DNA of 64,000 nucleotides from Pusillimonas sp. TS35 (GTDB lineage: Bacteria; Pseudomonadota; Gammaproteobacteria; Burkholderiales; Burkholderiaceae_B): NCBI RefSeq assembly GCF_009857885.1, contig NZ_WWER01000001.1, positions 124,001 to 188,000 of the forward strand, given 5' to 3'. Positions 35,497-44,616 of the stretch are shown piece by piece. A program made the translations under genes and the position numbers. The first letter of the stretch is position 1, and each line of letters begins with the position of its first letter. Below the pieces are notes generated by a model. That model had not been told where the DNA came from and made no database searches. It worked only from the letters and a program-made list of their open reading frames with translations.

Positions 35497-35597
35497 ATAA
35501 AGTGTATGCTATCGCTTTATACTGCGTGCCGCGAGTTGCGCTACATCTTTAAGAGGCGCAAAGTATAAACCAAATTTTTAAAGAATGGAAATCTCTC

Positions 35598-38048
35598 TTG
35601 GCCAAGAAATCGAGAAACGCGCCGGACACCCCTGAAACCGCCATCGATCAAGCAGACTTGCCGCCTGATTTCGACCCCGATGTCCCCACACGGGAAGCCA
35701 TTCTTCAGCATCTGCGTAATTCAGGCAAACCTATGTCGCCCAAGACATTGGCGCGTGCGCTGGGTACTTCGGCCGACTCCGTGGGTTACGAACGGCGCCT
35801 GAAGGCCATGGAGCGCGATGGCCAGGTGTTCTTCAATCCCAAGGGCCAGGTACTGCTCAACACCCAATTGGATTTCATCGCCGGCAAGGTCCAGGGGCAC
35901 CGCGACGGCTTCGGTTTTTTGCTGCGTGATGACGGCGGGCCAGACCTGTTCCTGGCGCCGCGTGAAATGATGAAGGTGCTGCACGGTGACCGCGTGTTGG
36001 CCAAACCCAATGGCGAATATCGCGGCAAGCCCGAAGCCATCATCGTCGAAGTGGTTGAGCGCCGCACCGACAAACTGGTAGGCCGCTTCTTGAAAGAGCG
36101 CGGCGCTTATATTGTCGTGCCCGAAGACCAGCGTATCAAGCACGATATCCTGATCCCGGCGGCCGATGCGGGCGGCGCTGAAAATGGCCAAGTGGTTACT
36201 GTGCAGATCGTACGCCAGCCTGCGCGCCATCTGCAGCCCGTCGGGCGTGTGGTCGAGGTGCTGGGCGAAATCGACGATCCGGGCATGGAGATCGAAATCG
36301 CGGTACGCAAGTTCGATGTGCCGCACGAGTTCTCGGATAGAACCAAAAAACAGGCTGCGGCATTGCCCGAAACAGTCAGCGCCGCAGACTTGAAAGGTCG
36401 GGTCGATCTGCGCGACATCCCCTTTATCACGATCGATGGCGAAGATGCGCGTGATTTCGACGATGCCGTGTTTTGCACGCCGGTCGAGTTGGGCACCGAA
36501 AAACGTCGCCGCCGCGGCTGGCGTTTGTTGGTCGCGATTGCCGACGTTAGCCATTATGTGCGCCCCGGCGACGCCCTGGATGAAGACGCGCTCGATCGTG
36601 GCACCAGCGTTTATTTCCCGCGCCGCGTCATCCCCATGTTGCCCGAGTCGCTGTCCAACGGGCTCTGTTCGCTCAACCCCGCAGTTGACCGGCTGGTCCT
36701 GGTGTGCGACATGGTAATCGCTGACGGCGGGGCGAAGTCGGGTGCCATCACCGCATACCAGTTCTACGATGCCGTCATCCACTCGCATGCGCGCACCACC
36801 TATACCGATATCTGGGCGGCGCTGCAGCAGCCCACCGGGCCGGCCGCACAAGCCTTGGGTGAAATCATGCCGCATGTGCAGCATCTGTACGAGCTCTACC
36901 AGATATTCGCACATGCGCGCGTCAAGCGCGGCGCTATTGATTTCGAAACCACCGAAACCCGTATCGTCTGTAATCCGTTGGGCAAAATCGAACGCATCGA
37001 AGCCTATGTGCGCAACGACGCCCACAAGCTGATCGAAGAGTGCATGCTGGCCGCCAACACATGTGCAGCCGAATTCATGAAACGCAATCGCCGCATGGGG
37101 TTGTACCGTGTGCACGAAGGCCCGACACCAGAAAAGCTCAAGGCCCTGCGCGATTATCTGCGCAACCTGGGGCTGTCGCTGGGGGGCGGCGACGACCCAT
37201 CCACGCAGGATTACGCCGAGCTGCTCAAGGCAGCCAGCAACCGGCCGGACTACGAAATCATCCAGACCATGTGTCTGCGTTCCTTTCAGCAGGCTATCTA
37301 CAGCCCTGAACAAGTGGGGCACTTCGGCCTGTCGTACGAGCACTATGCGCACTTCACATCGCCGATCCGACGCTATCCCGATCTGCTCACGCACCGCGTG
37401 ATCAAAGGCGTTCTGCGCGGCACCCGCTACGTGCCCGATATTGACGACAGCGGTGTGGCCGCGCTGCCGGCGCGTGAGCGCGAGCTTGCCGTCTGGGAGA
37501 AGCTTGGCCTGCTGCTTTCCGCCTGCGAACGCCGCGCCGACGACGCATCGCGCGATGTCGAGGCTTGGCTCAAGTGCTGGTTCGTCAAAGAGCGCGTGGG
37601 TGAAGTCTTCAGCGGCCGGGTGACGGGGGTCGCCAGCTTCGGCATTTTCATTACCCTGGATACATTGTTTGTCGAAGGCATGGTGCACGTGTCTGAGCTC
37701 GGCTCCGATTACTTCCAGTACAACGAAGCCATGAATGAACTGCGAGGCGAACGCACAGGCATGCGCTACCGGCTTACTGATGCGGTGCAGGTGCAGGTCT
37801 CTCGCGTCGATCTCGAAGCGCGGCGCATTGAGTTCCGGCTGGTCAAGGGTACGGGTTTCAAGGCGCTCAAAGCAGCGCTTGACGCGGAATCCGCCCCACC
37901 TCCGCAGCGCAAGATCAAGCGAGCAGCGCCAGCCAAACCGGCGGCGCTCAAAGGCACCGCCCGCCAGCGCAGGGCGGAAGCCAAACGCAGCGCCAAGGGT
38001 GAGTCCGCGCAGCACAAGGGCCCAGGCGGCGGGCACGGTAGACGATAG
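35598..38048 (+). CDS. rnr: Ribonuclease R
   Basis: RNase R is the processive 3'-5' exoribonuclease that degrades structured RNA, including rRNA fragments and stalled mRNAs. The 816-residue product has an N-terminal winged helix ([20 protein letters not shown]), cold-shock domains and the RNB catalytic domain with the metal-binding Asp cluster ([12 protein letters not shown] and [20 protein letters not shown]). [20 protein letters not shown] and the S1 domain ([20 protein letters not shown]) follow. It ends in a Lys/Ala/Arg-rich tail ([19 protein letters not shown]). The start is a TTG at 35598 with GGAAA upstream; no ATG fits. rlmB follows 82 nt on, a common pairing. Confidence 0.97.
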   Translation: MAKKSRNAPDTPETAIDQADLPPDFDPDVPTREAILQHLRNSGKPMSPKTLARALGTSADSVGYERRLKAMERDGQVFFNPKGQVLLNTQLDFIAGKVQGHRDGFGFLLRDDGGPDLFLAPREMMKVLHGDRVLAKPNGEYRGKPEAIIVEVVERRTDKLVGRFLKERGAYIVVPEDQRIKHDILIPAADAGGAENGQVVTVQIVRQPARHLQPVGRVVEVLGEIDDPGMEIEIAVRKFDVPHEFSDRTKKQAAALPETVSAADLKGRVDLRDIPFITIDGEDARDFDDAVFCTPVELGTEKRRRRGWRLLVAIADVSHYVRPGDALDEDALDRGTSVYFPRRVIPMLPESLSNGLCSLNPAVDRLVLVCDMVIADGGAKSGAITAYQFYDAVIHSHARTTYTDIWAALQQPTGPAAQALGEIMPHVQHLYELYQIFAHARVKRGAIDFETTETRIVCNPLGKIERIEAYVRNDAHKLIEECMLAANTCAAEFMKRNRRMGLYRVHEGPTPEKLKALRDYLRNLGLSLGGGDDPSTQDYAELLKAASNRPDYEIIQTMCLRSFQQAIYSPEQVGHFGLSYEHYAHFTSPIRRYPDLLTHRVIKGVLRGTRYVPDIDDSGVAALPARERELAVWEKLGLLLSACERRADDASRDVEAWLKCWFVKERVGEVFSGRVTGVASFGIFITLDTLFVEGMVHVSELGSDYFQYNEAMNELRGERTGMRYRLTDAVQVQVSRVDLEARRIEFRLVKGTGFKALKAALDAESAPPPQRKIKRAAPAKPAALKGTARQRRAEAKRSAKGESAQHKGPGGGHGRR

Positions 38049-38130
38049 CCCGCAGTCGGGGCCGCGCCATGCGCGCCCCGGCGGGATTACAATTCCCGGC
38101 ATCGCATCTATATTCCCCACAAGGAACCGC

Positions 38131-38880
38131 ATGTCTTCCCTTCAGGTCCTGGCGGGCTTTCACGCCGTGATTTCCCGCCTGCGCCACGCGCCCGACTCCA
38201 TCAAAGAGCTCTACATCGAGGCATCGCGCCACGACAAACGCATGCAGGGCCTCATCCAACAGGCCGAAGCGGCTGGCCTGCGCCCGCGCGCGGTGCCCCA
38301 GGAGCGCCTGGACGGCTTGGCGCGCGGCACGCGCCATCAGGGCGTGGTAGCGCTGGCCCAGGCGCGCAGCCTCGCCATGGACGTGGGCGAAGTGCTCGAC
38401 AACCTTGAGGATACCGGCACGCCGGCGCTGCTGCTGATTCTGGACGGCGTGACTGACCCGCACAATCTCGGTGCTTGCCTGCGCACGGCCGATGCCGCCG
38501 GCGTTCACGCCGTGATTGCACCGCGCGACCGCGCAGTCGGCCTCAACCAGACCGTGCAGCGCGTGGCCTGCGGGGCCGCGGAAACCGTTCCGTACCTGAT
38601 GGTGACTAATCTTGCCCGTACCATGCGCGAGCTGAAAGCGCGGGATGTGTGGCTGGTGGGTACAGACGATCAGGCCGAGTCGGGTATACACCAGGTGCAG
38701 GCGCGCCGCGCCATGGCGTGGGTGATGGGGGCCGAAGGCGAAGGCATGCGGCGGCTTACGCGCGAAACCTGCGATGAGTTGGTGCATATCCCCATGCTCG
38801 GCTCCGTCGAGAGCCTGAATGTCAGCGTTGCCAGCGCGGTGTGCTTGTACGAAACCGTGCGTCAGCGTCAAGCGCAATAA
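38131..38880 (+). CDS. rlmB: 23S rRNA (guanosine-2'-O)-methyltransferase RlmB
   Basis: RlmB methylates the 2'-O of G2251 in the P-loop of 23S rRNA. The 249-residue SpoU-family knotted methyltransferase has an L30e-like N-terminal domain ([20 protein letters not shown]). The three SpoU motifs are [32 protein letters not shown] and [20 protein letters not shown]. An AAGGA ribosome site precedes the ATG. It lies directly after rnr, as in many betaproteobacteria. Confidence 0.96.
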   Translation: MSSLQVLAGFHAVISRLRHAPDSIKELYIEASRHDKRMQGLIQQAEAAGLRPRAVPQERLDGLARGTRHQGVVALAQARSLAMDVGEVLDNLEDTGTPALLLILDGVTDPHNLGACLRTADAAGVHAVIAPRDRAVGLNQTVQRVACGAAETVPYLMVTNLARTMRELKARDVWLVGTDDQAESGIHQVQARRAMAWVMGAEGEGMRRLTRETCDELVHIPMLGSVESLNVSVASAVCLYETVRQRQAQ

Positions 38881-39073
38881 GCTTCTGATGCGCGGCGGGC
38901 GGCGCCCCGTGCCCTGTATGCTGCCTGCCGTGATCGGGCTGGGGTTGGCAGGGCACTGCGGCGTGGCGTTGTCGCTGGCGGCATCGTGGCGGGCAAACTC
39001 GCCCGCAGCCCTGTGAGCGGCAGGCGTAGAATGTTACGCCTGCACATATCTTCTTGAACGCATCAATCACATC

Positions 39074-40306
39074 ATGGCCAATAACGGTTTCACTACCAAC
39101 ATCGTCCACTCCGACAGGCGCGGCGACGTCGCGCACGGCGCCGTACACAAGCCGGTACACCCCTCCACCGAATATGCTTTCGCAGACTCGCGCGAGCTGG
39201 CGGCGGTCTTCCAGGGTAAGGCAGGCTATACCTATGCCCGCCAAGGCACGCCGACCACGGCGGCGCTCGAAGTCAAGATTACGCAAATGGAACAGGGCCA
39301 CGCCACCGTGACGTTCGCGACCGGCATGGCCGCGCTGGCCGCCACGTTTTTCACCCTGCTCAAGGCGGGTGATCACCTGATCAGCAGCCAGCATATTTTC
39401 GGCAACACCAACAGCCTGCTGGGCACGCTTGCCGACCTGGGCGTGCAGGTAACGTTTGTCGATGCAACCGACGCCGCCAGCGTGCGCGCGGCATGGCGGC
39501 CCGAAACCCGTATGGTGTTCACCGAAACACTTGCCAATCCGGGCACCCAGGTGGCCGACCTCGAAGGCATTGGCACTTTCTGTCGCGAGAAGCAGTTGGT
39601 GTATGTGGTCGACAACACGTTGACGTCGCCGCTGTTGTTCCGGCCCCGCGACGTGGGCGCCAGCCTTGTCGTCAATTCGTTGTCCAAGCATATTGGCGGG
39701 CATGGCAACGCACTGGGCGGGGCGGTTACCAGCACTGGTCTGTATGACTGGTCTGCTTATCCAAATATTGCCGAGCCCTATCGCAAAGGAGATCCCATCG
39801 GATGGGGTCTCACGCACATCAAGAAGAAAGGCCTGCGCGACATGGGCGGCACGCTATCTTCCGATGTGGCGCATCGACTTGCCGCAGGGGCCGAAACGCT
39901 GGCGCTGCGCATGAGCCGCATCTGTGATAATGCCCTTGCTTTGGCCAAGTATCTTGCAGAACATCCGCGCGTTCGTGCCGTGCACTATCCGGGGCTTCCC
40001 GGCCATGCGCAGCATGCGCGCGCCAGCAAGCTGTTCGGCGGTCGTTATGGCGGCCTGATGGGTATTGAACTAGAGCCCGGCATCGAGGTGTTCGATTTTC
40101 TGAATCGCTTGCGGGTGCTGGCATTGGCAACACATTTAGGCGATAACCGTACGCTGGTGCTGCCGATGGCCCAGACTATTTACTACGAGATGGGGCCGGA
40201 GCGTCGCGCCCAGATGGGGATTTCCGATACGTTCCTGCGCATGTCGGTGGGGATAGAAGATATTGAGGATCTGATCGAGGATTATCGCCAGGCGCTGGAA
40301 ATATAG
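39074..40306 (+). CDS. Cystathionine gamma-synthase family PLP enzyme
   Basis: The 410-residue Cys/Met-metabolism PLP enzyme has the substrate/PLP motifs YTYARQGTPTTAALEVKITQ, VTFATGMAAL, the Asp of VDNTLTSPLLFRP that binds the pyridine N, and the Schiff-base Lys in NSLSKHIGGHGNALGG. The C-terminus has ATHLGDNRTLVLPMAQTIYY and MGISDTFLRMSVGIEDIEDL. Members include cystathionine gamma-synthase, cystathionine lyases, methionine gamma-lyase and O-acetylhomoserine sulfhydrylases; reaction specificity cannot be read safely. Stand-alone gene. Confidence 0.92.
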   Translation: MANNGFTTNIVHSDRRGDVAHGAVHKPVHPSTEYAFADSRELAAVFQGKAGYTYARQGTPTTAALEVKITQMEQGHATVTFATGMAALAATFFTLLKAGDHLISSQHIFGNTNSLLGTLADLGVQVTFVDATDAASVRAAWRPETRMVFTETLANPGTQVADLEGIGTFCREKQLVYVVDNTLTSPLLFRPRDVGASLVVNSLSKHIGGHGNALGGAVTSTGLYDWSAYPNIAEPYRKGDPIGWGLTHIKKKGLRDMGGTLSSDVAHRLAAGAETLALRMSRICDNALALAKYLAEHPRVRAVHYPGLPGHAQHARASKLFGGRYGGLMGIELEPGIEVFDFLNRLRVLALATHLGDNRTLVLPMAQTIYYEMGPERRAQMGISDTFLRMSVGIEDIEDLIEDYRQALEI

Positions 40307-40463
40307 GCGGTTCCGCAGCGCAATGCCAATTCCTCGTAGCTGAGCTAGTAGCACATATGCCTGGCCTTGTGCCGGGCTTTGCACCAAAGTTTTCTTTTTT
40401 TATTTCATGTGTTGCAGAACACCCGTGAAGTCAACAAATATGCGGGTTGTGGGCGCTTTTCCC
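40307..40463. other. Non-coding gap upstream of the HU promoter
   Basis: Part of a 352-bp gene-free interval between the PLP enzyme gene and HU. A T-rich stretch (about 40388-40402) may end transcription of the former. No gene is supported. Confidence 0.45.
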
Positions 40464-40492
40464 TTGACAGCCCTTATATTCAAAGGCTTAAT
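40464..40492 (+). promoter_or_regulatory. Sigma-70 promoter of HU
   Basis: TTGACA (40464-40469), a 17-base spacer and CTTAAT (40487-40492) make a strong -35 with a moderate -10. The resulting leader is about 160 nt. Confidence 0.65.
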
Positions 40493-40658
40493 ACGCGTTA
40501 GCCAATGAGGGTGAGTTGTTGGCATCGCAACAGCACCTGGCTGCACCCACGGTATGTGGGTCCTTCGATGTCAAGCATCGCAGCAGTATATTTTGTAATC
40601 AAGGGGTCAAGCCTGCGGGTCAGGCTTGGCTAAATAATCTTCTAGGGGTAATCCTTAA

Positions 40659-40931
40659 ATGAACAAAACAGAGCTTATCGAACATATCTCTACCAAAGCC
40701 GATCTGTCGAAGGCCGACGCCGGCCGTGCGCTCGAAGCGTTCATCGGCGCAGTCAAGACGACGCTGAAGAAGAAGGGCACGGTAACTCTGGTGGGCTTCG
40801 GTACCTTCGCGGTCACCGAGCGTGCCGCCCGCTCGGGCCGTAACCCCCGTACCGGTGAAACCATTAAGATCAAAAAGGCCCGTGTGCCCAAGTTCCGCCC
40901 GGGCAAGGCCCTGAAAGACGCCGTCAACTAA
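40659..40931 (+). CDS. hupB: DNA-binding protein HU (HupB-like)
   Basis: HU is the abundant histone-like dimer that bends and compacts DNA. The 90-residue product begins [20 protein letters not shown] and has the conserved arm [20 protein letters not shown] and [20 protein letters not shown]. Typical HU length. The ATG is preceded by a usable ribosome site (GGGGTAAT). Own promoter; tRNA-Val follows downstream. Confidence 0.97.
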   Translation: MNKTELIEHISTKADLSKADAGRALEAFIGAVKTTLKKKGTVTLVGFGTFAVTERAARSGRNPRTGETIKIKKARVPKFRPGKALKDAVN

Positions 40932-41067
40932 AGCGGCGCGGGGTGCCGGCCATCGGCGGGCGCCCCGGTTCAAGGTGTGCTCACCTTGCGAAATTTATCA
41001 AAAACTACTAGAATCTCACGCTTGACGCGTTAAGCGGCGGCAGTGGCCGGCAGGTATAAAATCCGTC

Positions 41068-41143
41068 GGGTGCTTAGCTCAGCTGGTAGAGCGGCGCCCT
41101 TACAAGGCGTAGGTCGGGGGTTCGAACCCCTCAGCACCCACCA
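41068..41143 (+). tRNA. tRNA-Val (TAC)
   Basis: A 76-nt cloverleaf with encoded CCA: acceptor GGGTGCT / AGCACCC, D-arm AGCTCAGCTGGTAGAGC, anticodon loop CTTACAA (anticodon TAC), T-arm GGGGGTTCGAACCCCTC. It lies 136 nt after HU. Confidence 0.96.
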
Positions 41144-41160
41144 CTTAATTCGTAAGTAAA

Positions 41161-41193
41161 AAAGGCACTTAAGGAAGCTTAAGTGCCTTTTTT
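41161..41193 (+). terminator. Terminator after tRNA-Val
   Basis: AAAGGCACTTAA, a 6-base loop and TTAAGTGCCTTT form a 12-bp perfect stem followed by TTT. A-run and T-run symmetry means it could also act on the minus strand. Confidence 0.92.
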
Positions 41194-41267
41194 ATGTGCC
41201 CTCAATCACCCGAAATGGGAGCCAAAAGGCGCCTCAACCATCCGAAAATCGGTTGAAACCACCCGGC

Positions 41268-42341
41268 CTACGCCCTACACTGCGAGCCACCCAAATTAGT
41301 AAATGCTGGCATGGCCGCAAGCGATGTCTGAATGAAGTCGATCGCTGATTCCGCGTCGGTGTGCAGCAACTGCCCGCCGATCCGGGCCGCCCACCAGGCT
41401 TCCGTGCCGCCAGCGTTGCGCCATTCGCGCAGGCAGCGCGTATACAACTGCAGATCGTACTCTTCGGTGATGCCGATTGCGCCATGTACTGCATGGGCGA
41501 TATCGGCAATGAGTACCGCAGCTTCGCTGCAGCGCGTCTTGCCGATCGCGGCCATCAGAGGGCGGGGCATCCAGCCTTCGCCCTGGCAGGCTATCTGAGC
41601 CGCCATGCGCGATGCCCAAGTGCGTTCCGCCAGGACGCTGATCTGGTTCTGGATAGCCTGGAAGCGGCCGATGCTTTTACCAAACTGTGTGCGCTGGTTG
41701 GCGTAGTCGAGTGTCAGGGCCAATACGCGTGCGGCTGCACCGGCCATAAGCGGCGCCAGGCTGGCGGCGCACAGTACGGCGGGTTCAATGTTGAGCGTGG
41801 CGTCCGTGTGCGCGGCAAGTGCCTCCGTGGGCACAGTACCCCAATGCAGATCGGCCAGCAGGCTGCCATGGCCAAGATCGCTGTCTTTGCGGGCCGCAGC
41901 AATGGGCAGCAACAGGGCGCGGTTGCCGGCCGCGTATAGCAGCCAGTCCGCTACACGGCCAAACGGTACGGCGTAAGCATGGACGCCATGCTCGTCCTGA
42001 CACGCACCCAGACCGGCGATGGTGATGGCGCCCTTGGGGGCTGTTATGCCGACGGCATGCAGCCATGCGCGAGCCAGGGCCGTTTGGACATAGGGGAGCG
42101 GAACCGCGTGGTAACCGGCGCTCAGGAAAAGTGGAAACGCCTGTGCCAGTGCCAGACCCGCGCCGCCCGCGCTTTCGGGTAGCAGCACATCCAGAAACCC
42201 CGATTCTTCCAGTTGCGCCCAGTGAGCGCCGCCCGCACCTTGTTGTGTTGCGTCGTGCAGCGTGGCAGGGGAAAACGCCGAGGCAAACAGCCGCTCGATG
42301 GCTTCGGTAAAAAGGTTGTCGGTACTCGTCAAGGTTGTCAT
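41268..42341 (-). CDS. Acyl-CoA dehydrogenase family protein (short form)
   Basis: A 357-residue flavin-dependent acyl-CoA dehydrogenase-fold protein. The visible features are LEESGFLDVLLPESAGGAGL and, in the C-terminal helical domain, TLDYANQRTQFGKSIGRFQA, then HAVHGAIGITEEYDLQLYTR. The FAD/acyl-binding middle is shorter and less conserved than in the partner gene 12 nt upstream. Two adjacent ACAD genes often encode a heterocomplex, as in steroid side-chain degradation; here that is only an inference. The ATG at 42341 has GGAAG upstream. Confidence 0.88.
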   Translation of the reverse strand: MTTLTSTDNLFTEAIERLFASAFSPATLHDATQQGAGGAHWAQLEESGFLDVLLPESAGGAGLALAQAFPLFLSAGYHAVPLPYVQTALARAWLHAVGITAPKGAITIAGLGACQDEHGVHAYAVPFGRVADWLLYAAGNRALLLPIAAARKDSDLGHGSLLADLHWGTVPTEALAAHTDATLNIEPAVLCAASLAPLMAGAAARVLALTLDYANQRTQFGKSIGRFQAIQNQISVLAERTWASRMAAQIACQGEGWMPRPLMAAIGKTRCSEAAVLIADIAHAVHGAIGITEEYDLQLYTRCLREWRNAGGTEAWWAARIGGQLLHTDAESAIDFIQTSLAAMPAFTNLGGSQCRA

Positions 42342-42353
42342 GTCCAATCTTCC

Positions 42354-43508
42354 TTAGCGCAGGCCCAGGCCGCGTGCGATGATGCCCCGCAGAATCTCGC
42401 GTGTGCCGCCGCGCAGCGAGAAAGTAGGGGCCAACTGCTCCAGATACGTGAGGGTGCGCCGCAATTCGGTGGGCGCGGGCTTGTCGGGCTGCGAGCCAAG
42501 TACGTCGCCGATCCAGCGGGGGATGCATTGCTCGATTTCGGTGCCCAGATCTTTGACGAGGGCCGCCTCAATGGCGGGGTTTTCCCCGCGCACAAGCTTT
42601 GCTGTGAGCGCGATGGAGAGCGAGCGCAGCACCGCCAGCCATGCCACGATGTTGCCCAGGGTTGCCCGCGTGGCATGGTCGTCCACCTGCGCGGCGCGGC
42701 AATGGCGCAGCCAGCTTTCTACCAGCACCATGCTGGAGTACAGGCGTTCGGGCCCGCTGCGCTCGAAGGCGAGTTCGGCGTTTACCTGCGCCCAGCCATT
42801 ACCTTCCTCACCGACCAGAGCATCTTCCGGACACTGCACATTATCGAAGAACACCTCGGAGAAATGTGCATCCCCGGCCATGTCTTCAATGGGGCGTATG
42901 GTGACGCCAGGCAGGCTGAGGTCGACAATGATCTGAGACAGGCCGATATAGCGATCGCTGGTTTCACCGGACGTGCGCACTAGCGCGATCATGTAGTGAG
43001 AATGCTGAGCGTTGGTGGTCCAGATCTTGCTGCCGTTAAGCAGCCAGCCATTGGTGGTACGCGTGGCGCGCGTCTTGATGCTGGCAAGGTCGGAGCCCGA
43101 GTTGGGTTCGCTCATGCCGATGCAGAAAAAGGCTTCGGCCTTGCTGATGCGGGGAAGATAGAACTGCTTCTGGTCTTCACTGCCGTACTTGAGAATCAAA
43201 GGGCCGCTCTGCCTGTCTGCGATCCAGTGCGCAGACACTGGAGCACCGGCGGCCAGCAGCTCTTCAGACAGAACGAACCGGGCAAAAGCCCCGCGGCCCG
43301 CGCCGCCGTATTCGCGTGGAAGGGTTAGCCCCAGCCAACCCTGGTTTGCGAGTGCCCGGCTGAAATCGGCATCAAAGCCAAGCCAGGAGCGAGCGCGGAT
43401 GTCGGCAGGCATGCCCGACAGTTTTTCCGCCAGGAAGGTGCGCACCGGCGCGCGCAAGGCTTCGTCCTCGGCGGGTATGGCGGTCAGTTCTAGCGTATCT
43501 ATCTTCAT
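42354..43508 (-). CDS. Acyl-CoA dehydrogenase
   Basis: The 384-residue flavoenzyme introduces the 2,3 double bond in an acyl-CoA. It shows LGLTLPREYGGAGRGAFARF, the FAD/substrate motif FCIGMSEPNSGSDLASIKTR, LLNGSKIWTTNAQHSHYMIA, EVFFDNVQCPEDALVGEEGN and the C-terminal TFSLRGGTREILRGIIARGL. The acyl chain preferred is unknown. Transcribed with the second dehydrogenase gene (12-nt gap) and divergent from the enoyl-CoA hydratase gene, so the three are probably one degradation set. Confidence 0.93.
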   Translation of the reverse strand: MKIDTLELTAIPAEDEALRAPVRTFLAEKLSGMPADIRARSWLGFDADFSRALANQGWLGLTLPREYGGAGRGAFARFVLSEELLAAGAPVSAHWIADRQSGPLILKYGSEDQKQFYLPRISKAEAFFCIGMSEPNSGSDLASIKTRATRTTNGWLLNGSKIWTTNAQHSHYMIALVRTSGETSDRYIGLSQIIVDLSLPGVTIRPIEDMAGDAHFSEVFFDNVQCPEDALVGEEGNGWAQVNAELAFERSGPERLYSSMVLVESWLRHCRAAQVDDHATRATLGNIVAWLAVLRSLSIALTAKLVRGENPAIEAALVKDLGTEIEQCIPRWIGDVLGSQPDKPAPTELRRTLTYLEQLAPTFSLRGGTREILRGIIARGLGLR

Positions 43509-43733
43509 GATTGCTGGTCTGCGTTGAAAGGCGGTATTTGTGGGCCCGTGCGACGTAGTGCCATAGAGGCAGCGCCGTCTGCAACGCGATACTATGGGGG
43601 CAAGAGCCGGGGCTGTCTAATATTATTATTTGGATGATTGATATCAATTGAATATCGACGGCAGCCCGGGGTTGTGCCGTAGTGTCGCGGCGAGCCTTGC
43701 ATCAACGACAACCCGAACTACTGGAGCCCTCGA

Positions 43734-44522
43734 ATGAGTGAGCTATTGCATTTTGAGCAGGACGAGTACGGAATCGTAACCCTGACCATGGACTATCCGC
43801 CCACACGGAATGCTCTTACGGGCAACGGGATGGTAGATGCGTTCCTGGCCGCTTTTCAGCGCATCCAGACCGAGCATACCGCGCGCGTCGTGATCATTAC
43901 CGGCGTGGGCAATGTGTTCTCATCGGGCGGCAGCATCGATGAAATGGAAAGGCAGTTGCAGCCGCGCTACGATAGTGGTGTGCTGCGCCATGAGTATCGC
44001 GAAGGTATTCAGCGGCTGCCTTTGGCACTGCACAATCTGGAGGTGCCCACCATCGCAGCCGTCAACGGCCACGCGATTGGCGCAGGTTTTGATCTGGCCT
44101 GCATGTGTGATGTGCGCATCGCCGTTGATACCGCGCGTTTTGCGGAGAGCTTCGTGAAGCTGGGCATTATCCCCGGTGATGGCGGCGCCTGGTTTCTGCC
44201 GCGCCTCATCGGCATGTCGCGGGCCGCCGAGATGACGCTGACGGGCGATGCCATCGACGCGCAGTGTGCGCTGGAATGGGGCCTGGTGTCTCGCGTAGTT
44301 GCAGCGGATTCGCTGATGAAAGAGGCGCGCGGCATCGCCCTGCGCATTGCCGCCAATCCGCCCGAGGCCGTGCGTATGTCCAAGCGCTTGCTGCGCGAAG
44401 GCCAGCACACGCGGCTGGATACCTTGCTTGAGCTTTCCGCAGCCTTTCAGGCCATCGCACACAAAACGCCGCAGCATGCCGAGGCCGTTGCGGCGTTCAT
44501 GGCGAACAAACGCTCACGTTGA
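43734..44522 (+). CDS. Enoyl-CoA hydratase/isomerase family protein
   Basis: The 262-residue crotonase-fold enzyme has an oxyanion-hole motif VITGVGNVFSSGGSIDEMER and the catalytic segment TIAAVNGHAIGAGFDLACMC, followed by FAESFVKLGIIPGDGGAWFL with acidic residues in the usual places. Hydratase versus isomerase or other crotonase chemistry cannot be decided. Divergent from two acyl-CoA dehydrogenase genes across 225 bases. That gap has an imperfect palindrome near 43640-43658 (GATATC-AATT-GAATATC) that might be an operator. Confidence 0.92.
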   Translation: MSELLHFEQDEYGIVTLTMDYPPTRNALTGNGMVDAFLAAFQRIQTEHTARVVIITGVGNVFSSGGSIDEMERQLQPRYDSGVLRHEYREGIQRLPLALHNLEVPTIAAVNGHAIGAGFDLACMCDVRIAVDTARFAESFVKLGIIPGDGGAWFLPRLIGMSRAAEMTLTGDAIDAQCALEWGLVSRVVAADSLMKEARGIALRIAANPPEAVRMSKRLLREGQHTRLDTLLELSAAFQAIAHKTPQHAEAVAAFMANKRSR

Positions 44523-44616
44523 CACGCGAAGGCACTTAGCGTGTTCGCGCGTCAATGCCGCAGGGGCAGACGCCCCATCGGCCGCCGCGATAAGCAGCCG
44601 GTGTGACGCGCCGCGA

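Noticed and set aside
35721-38132. An 803-codon open frame antisense to rnr
   Set aside because: It is the mirror of a GC-rich real gene (RNase R with all domains on the plus strand), has biased composition and shows no recognisable domain.
40935-40975. GC-rich inverted repeat after HU as a terminator
   Set aside because: No U-run follows; HU transcription may continue to the terminator behind tRNA-Val.
43640-43658. TetR-type operator between the acyl-CoA dehydrogenase and hydratase genes
   Set aside because: The palindrome is imperfect and no regulator gene is adjacent; mentioned in the hydratase entry only.
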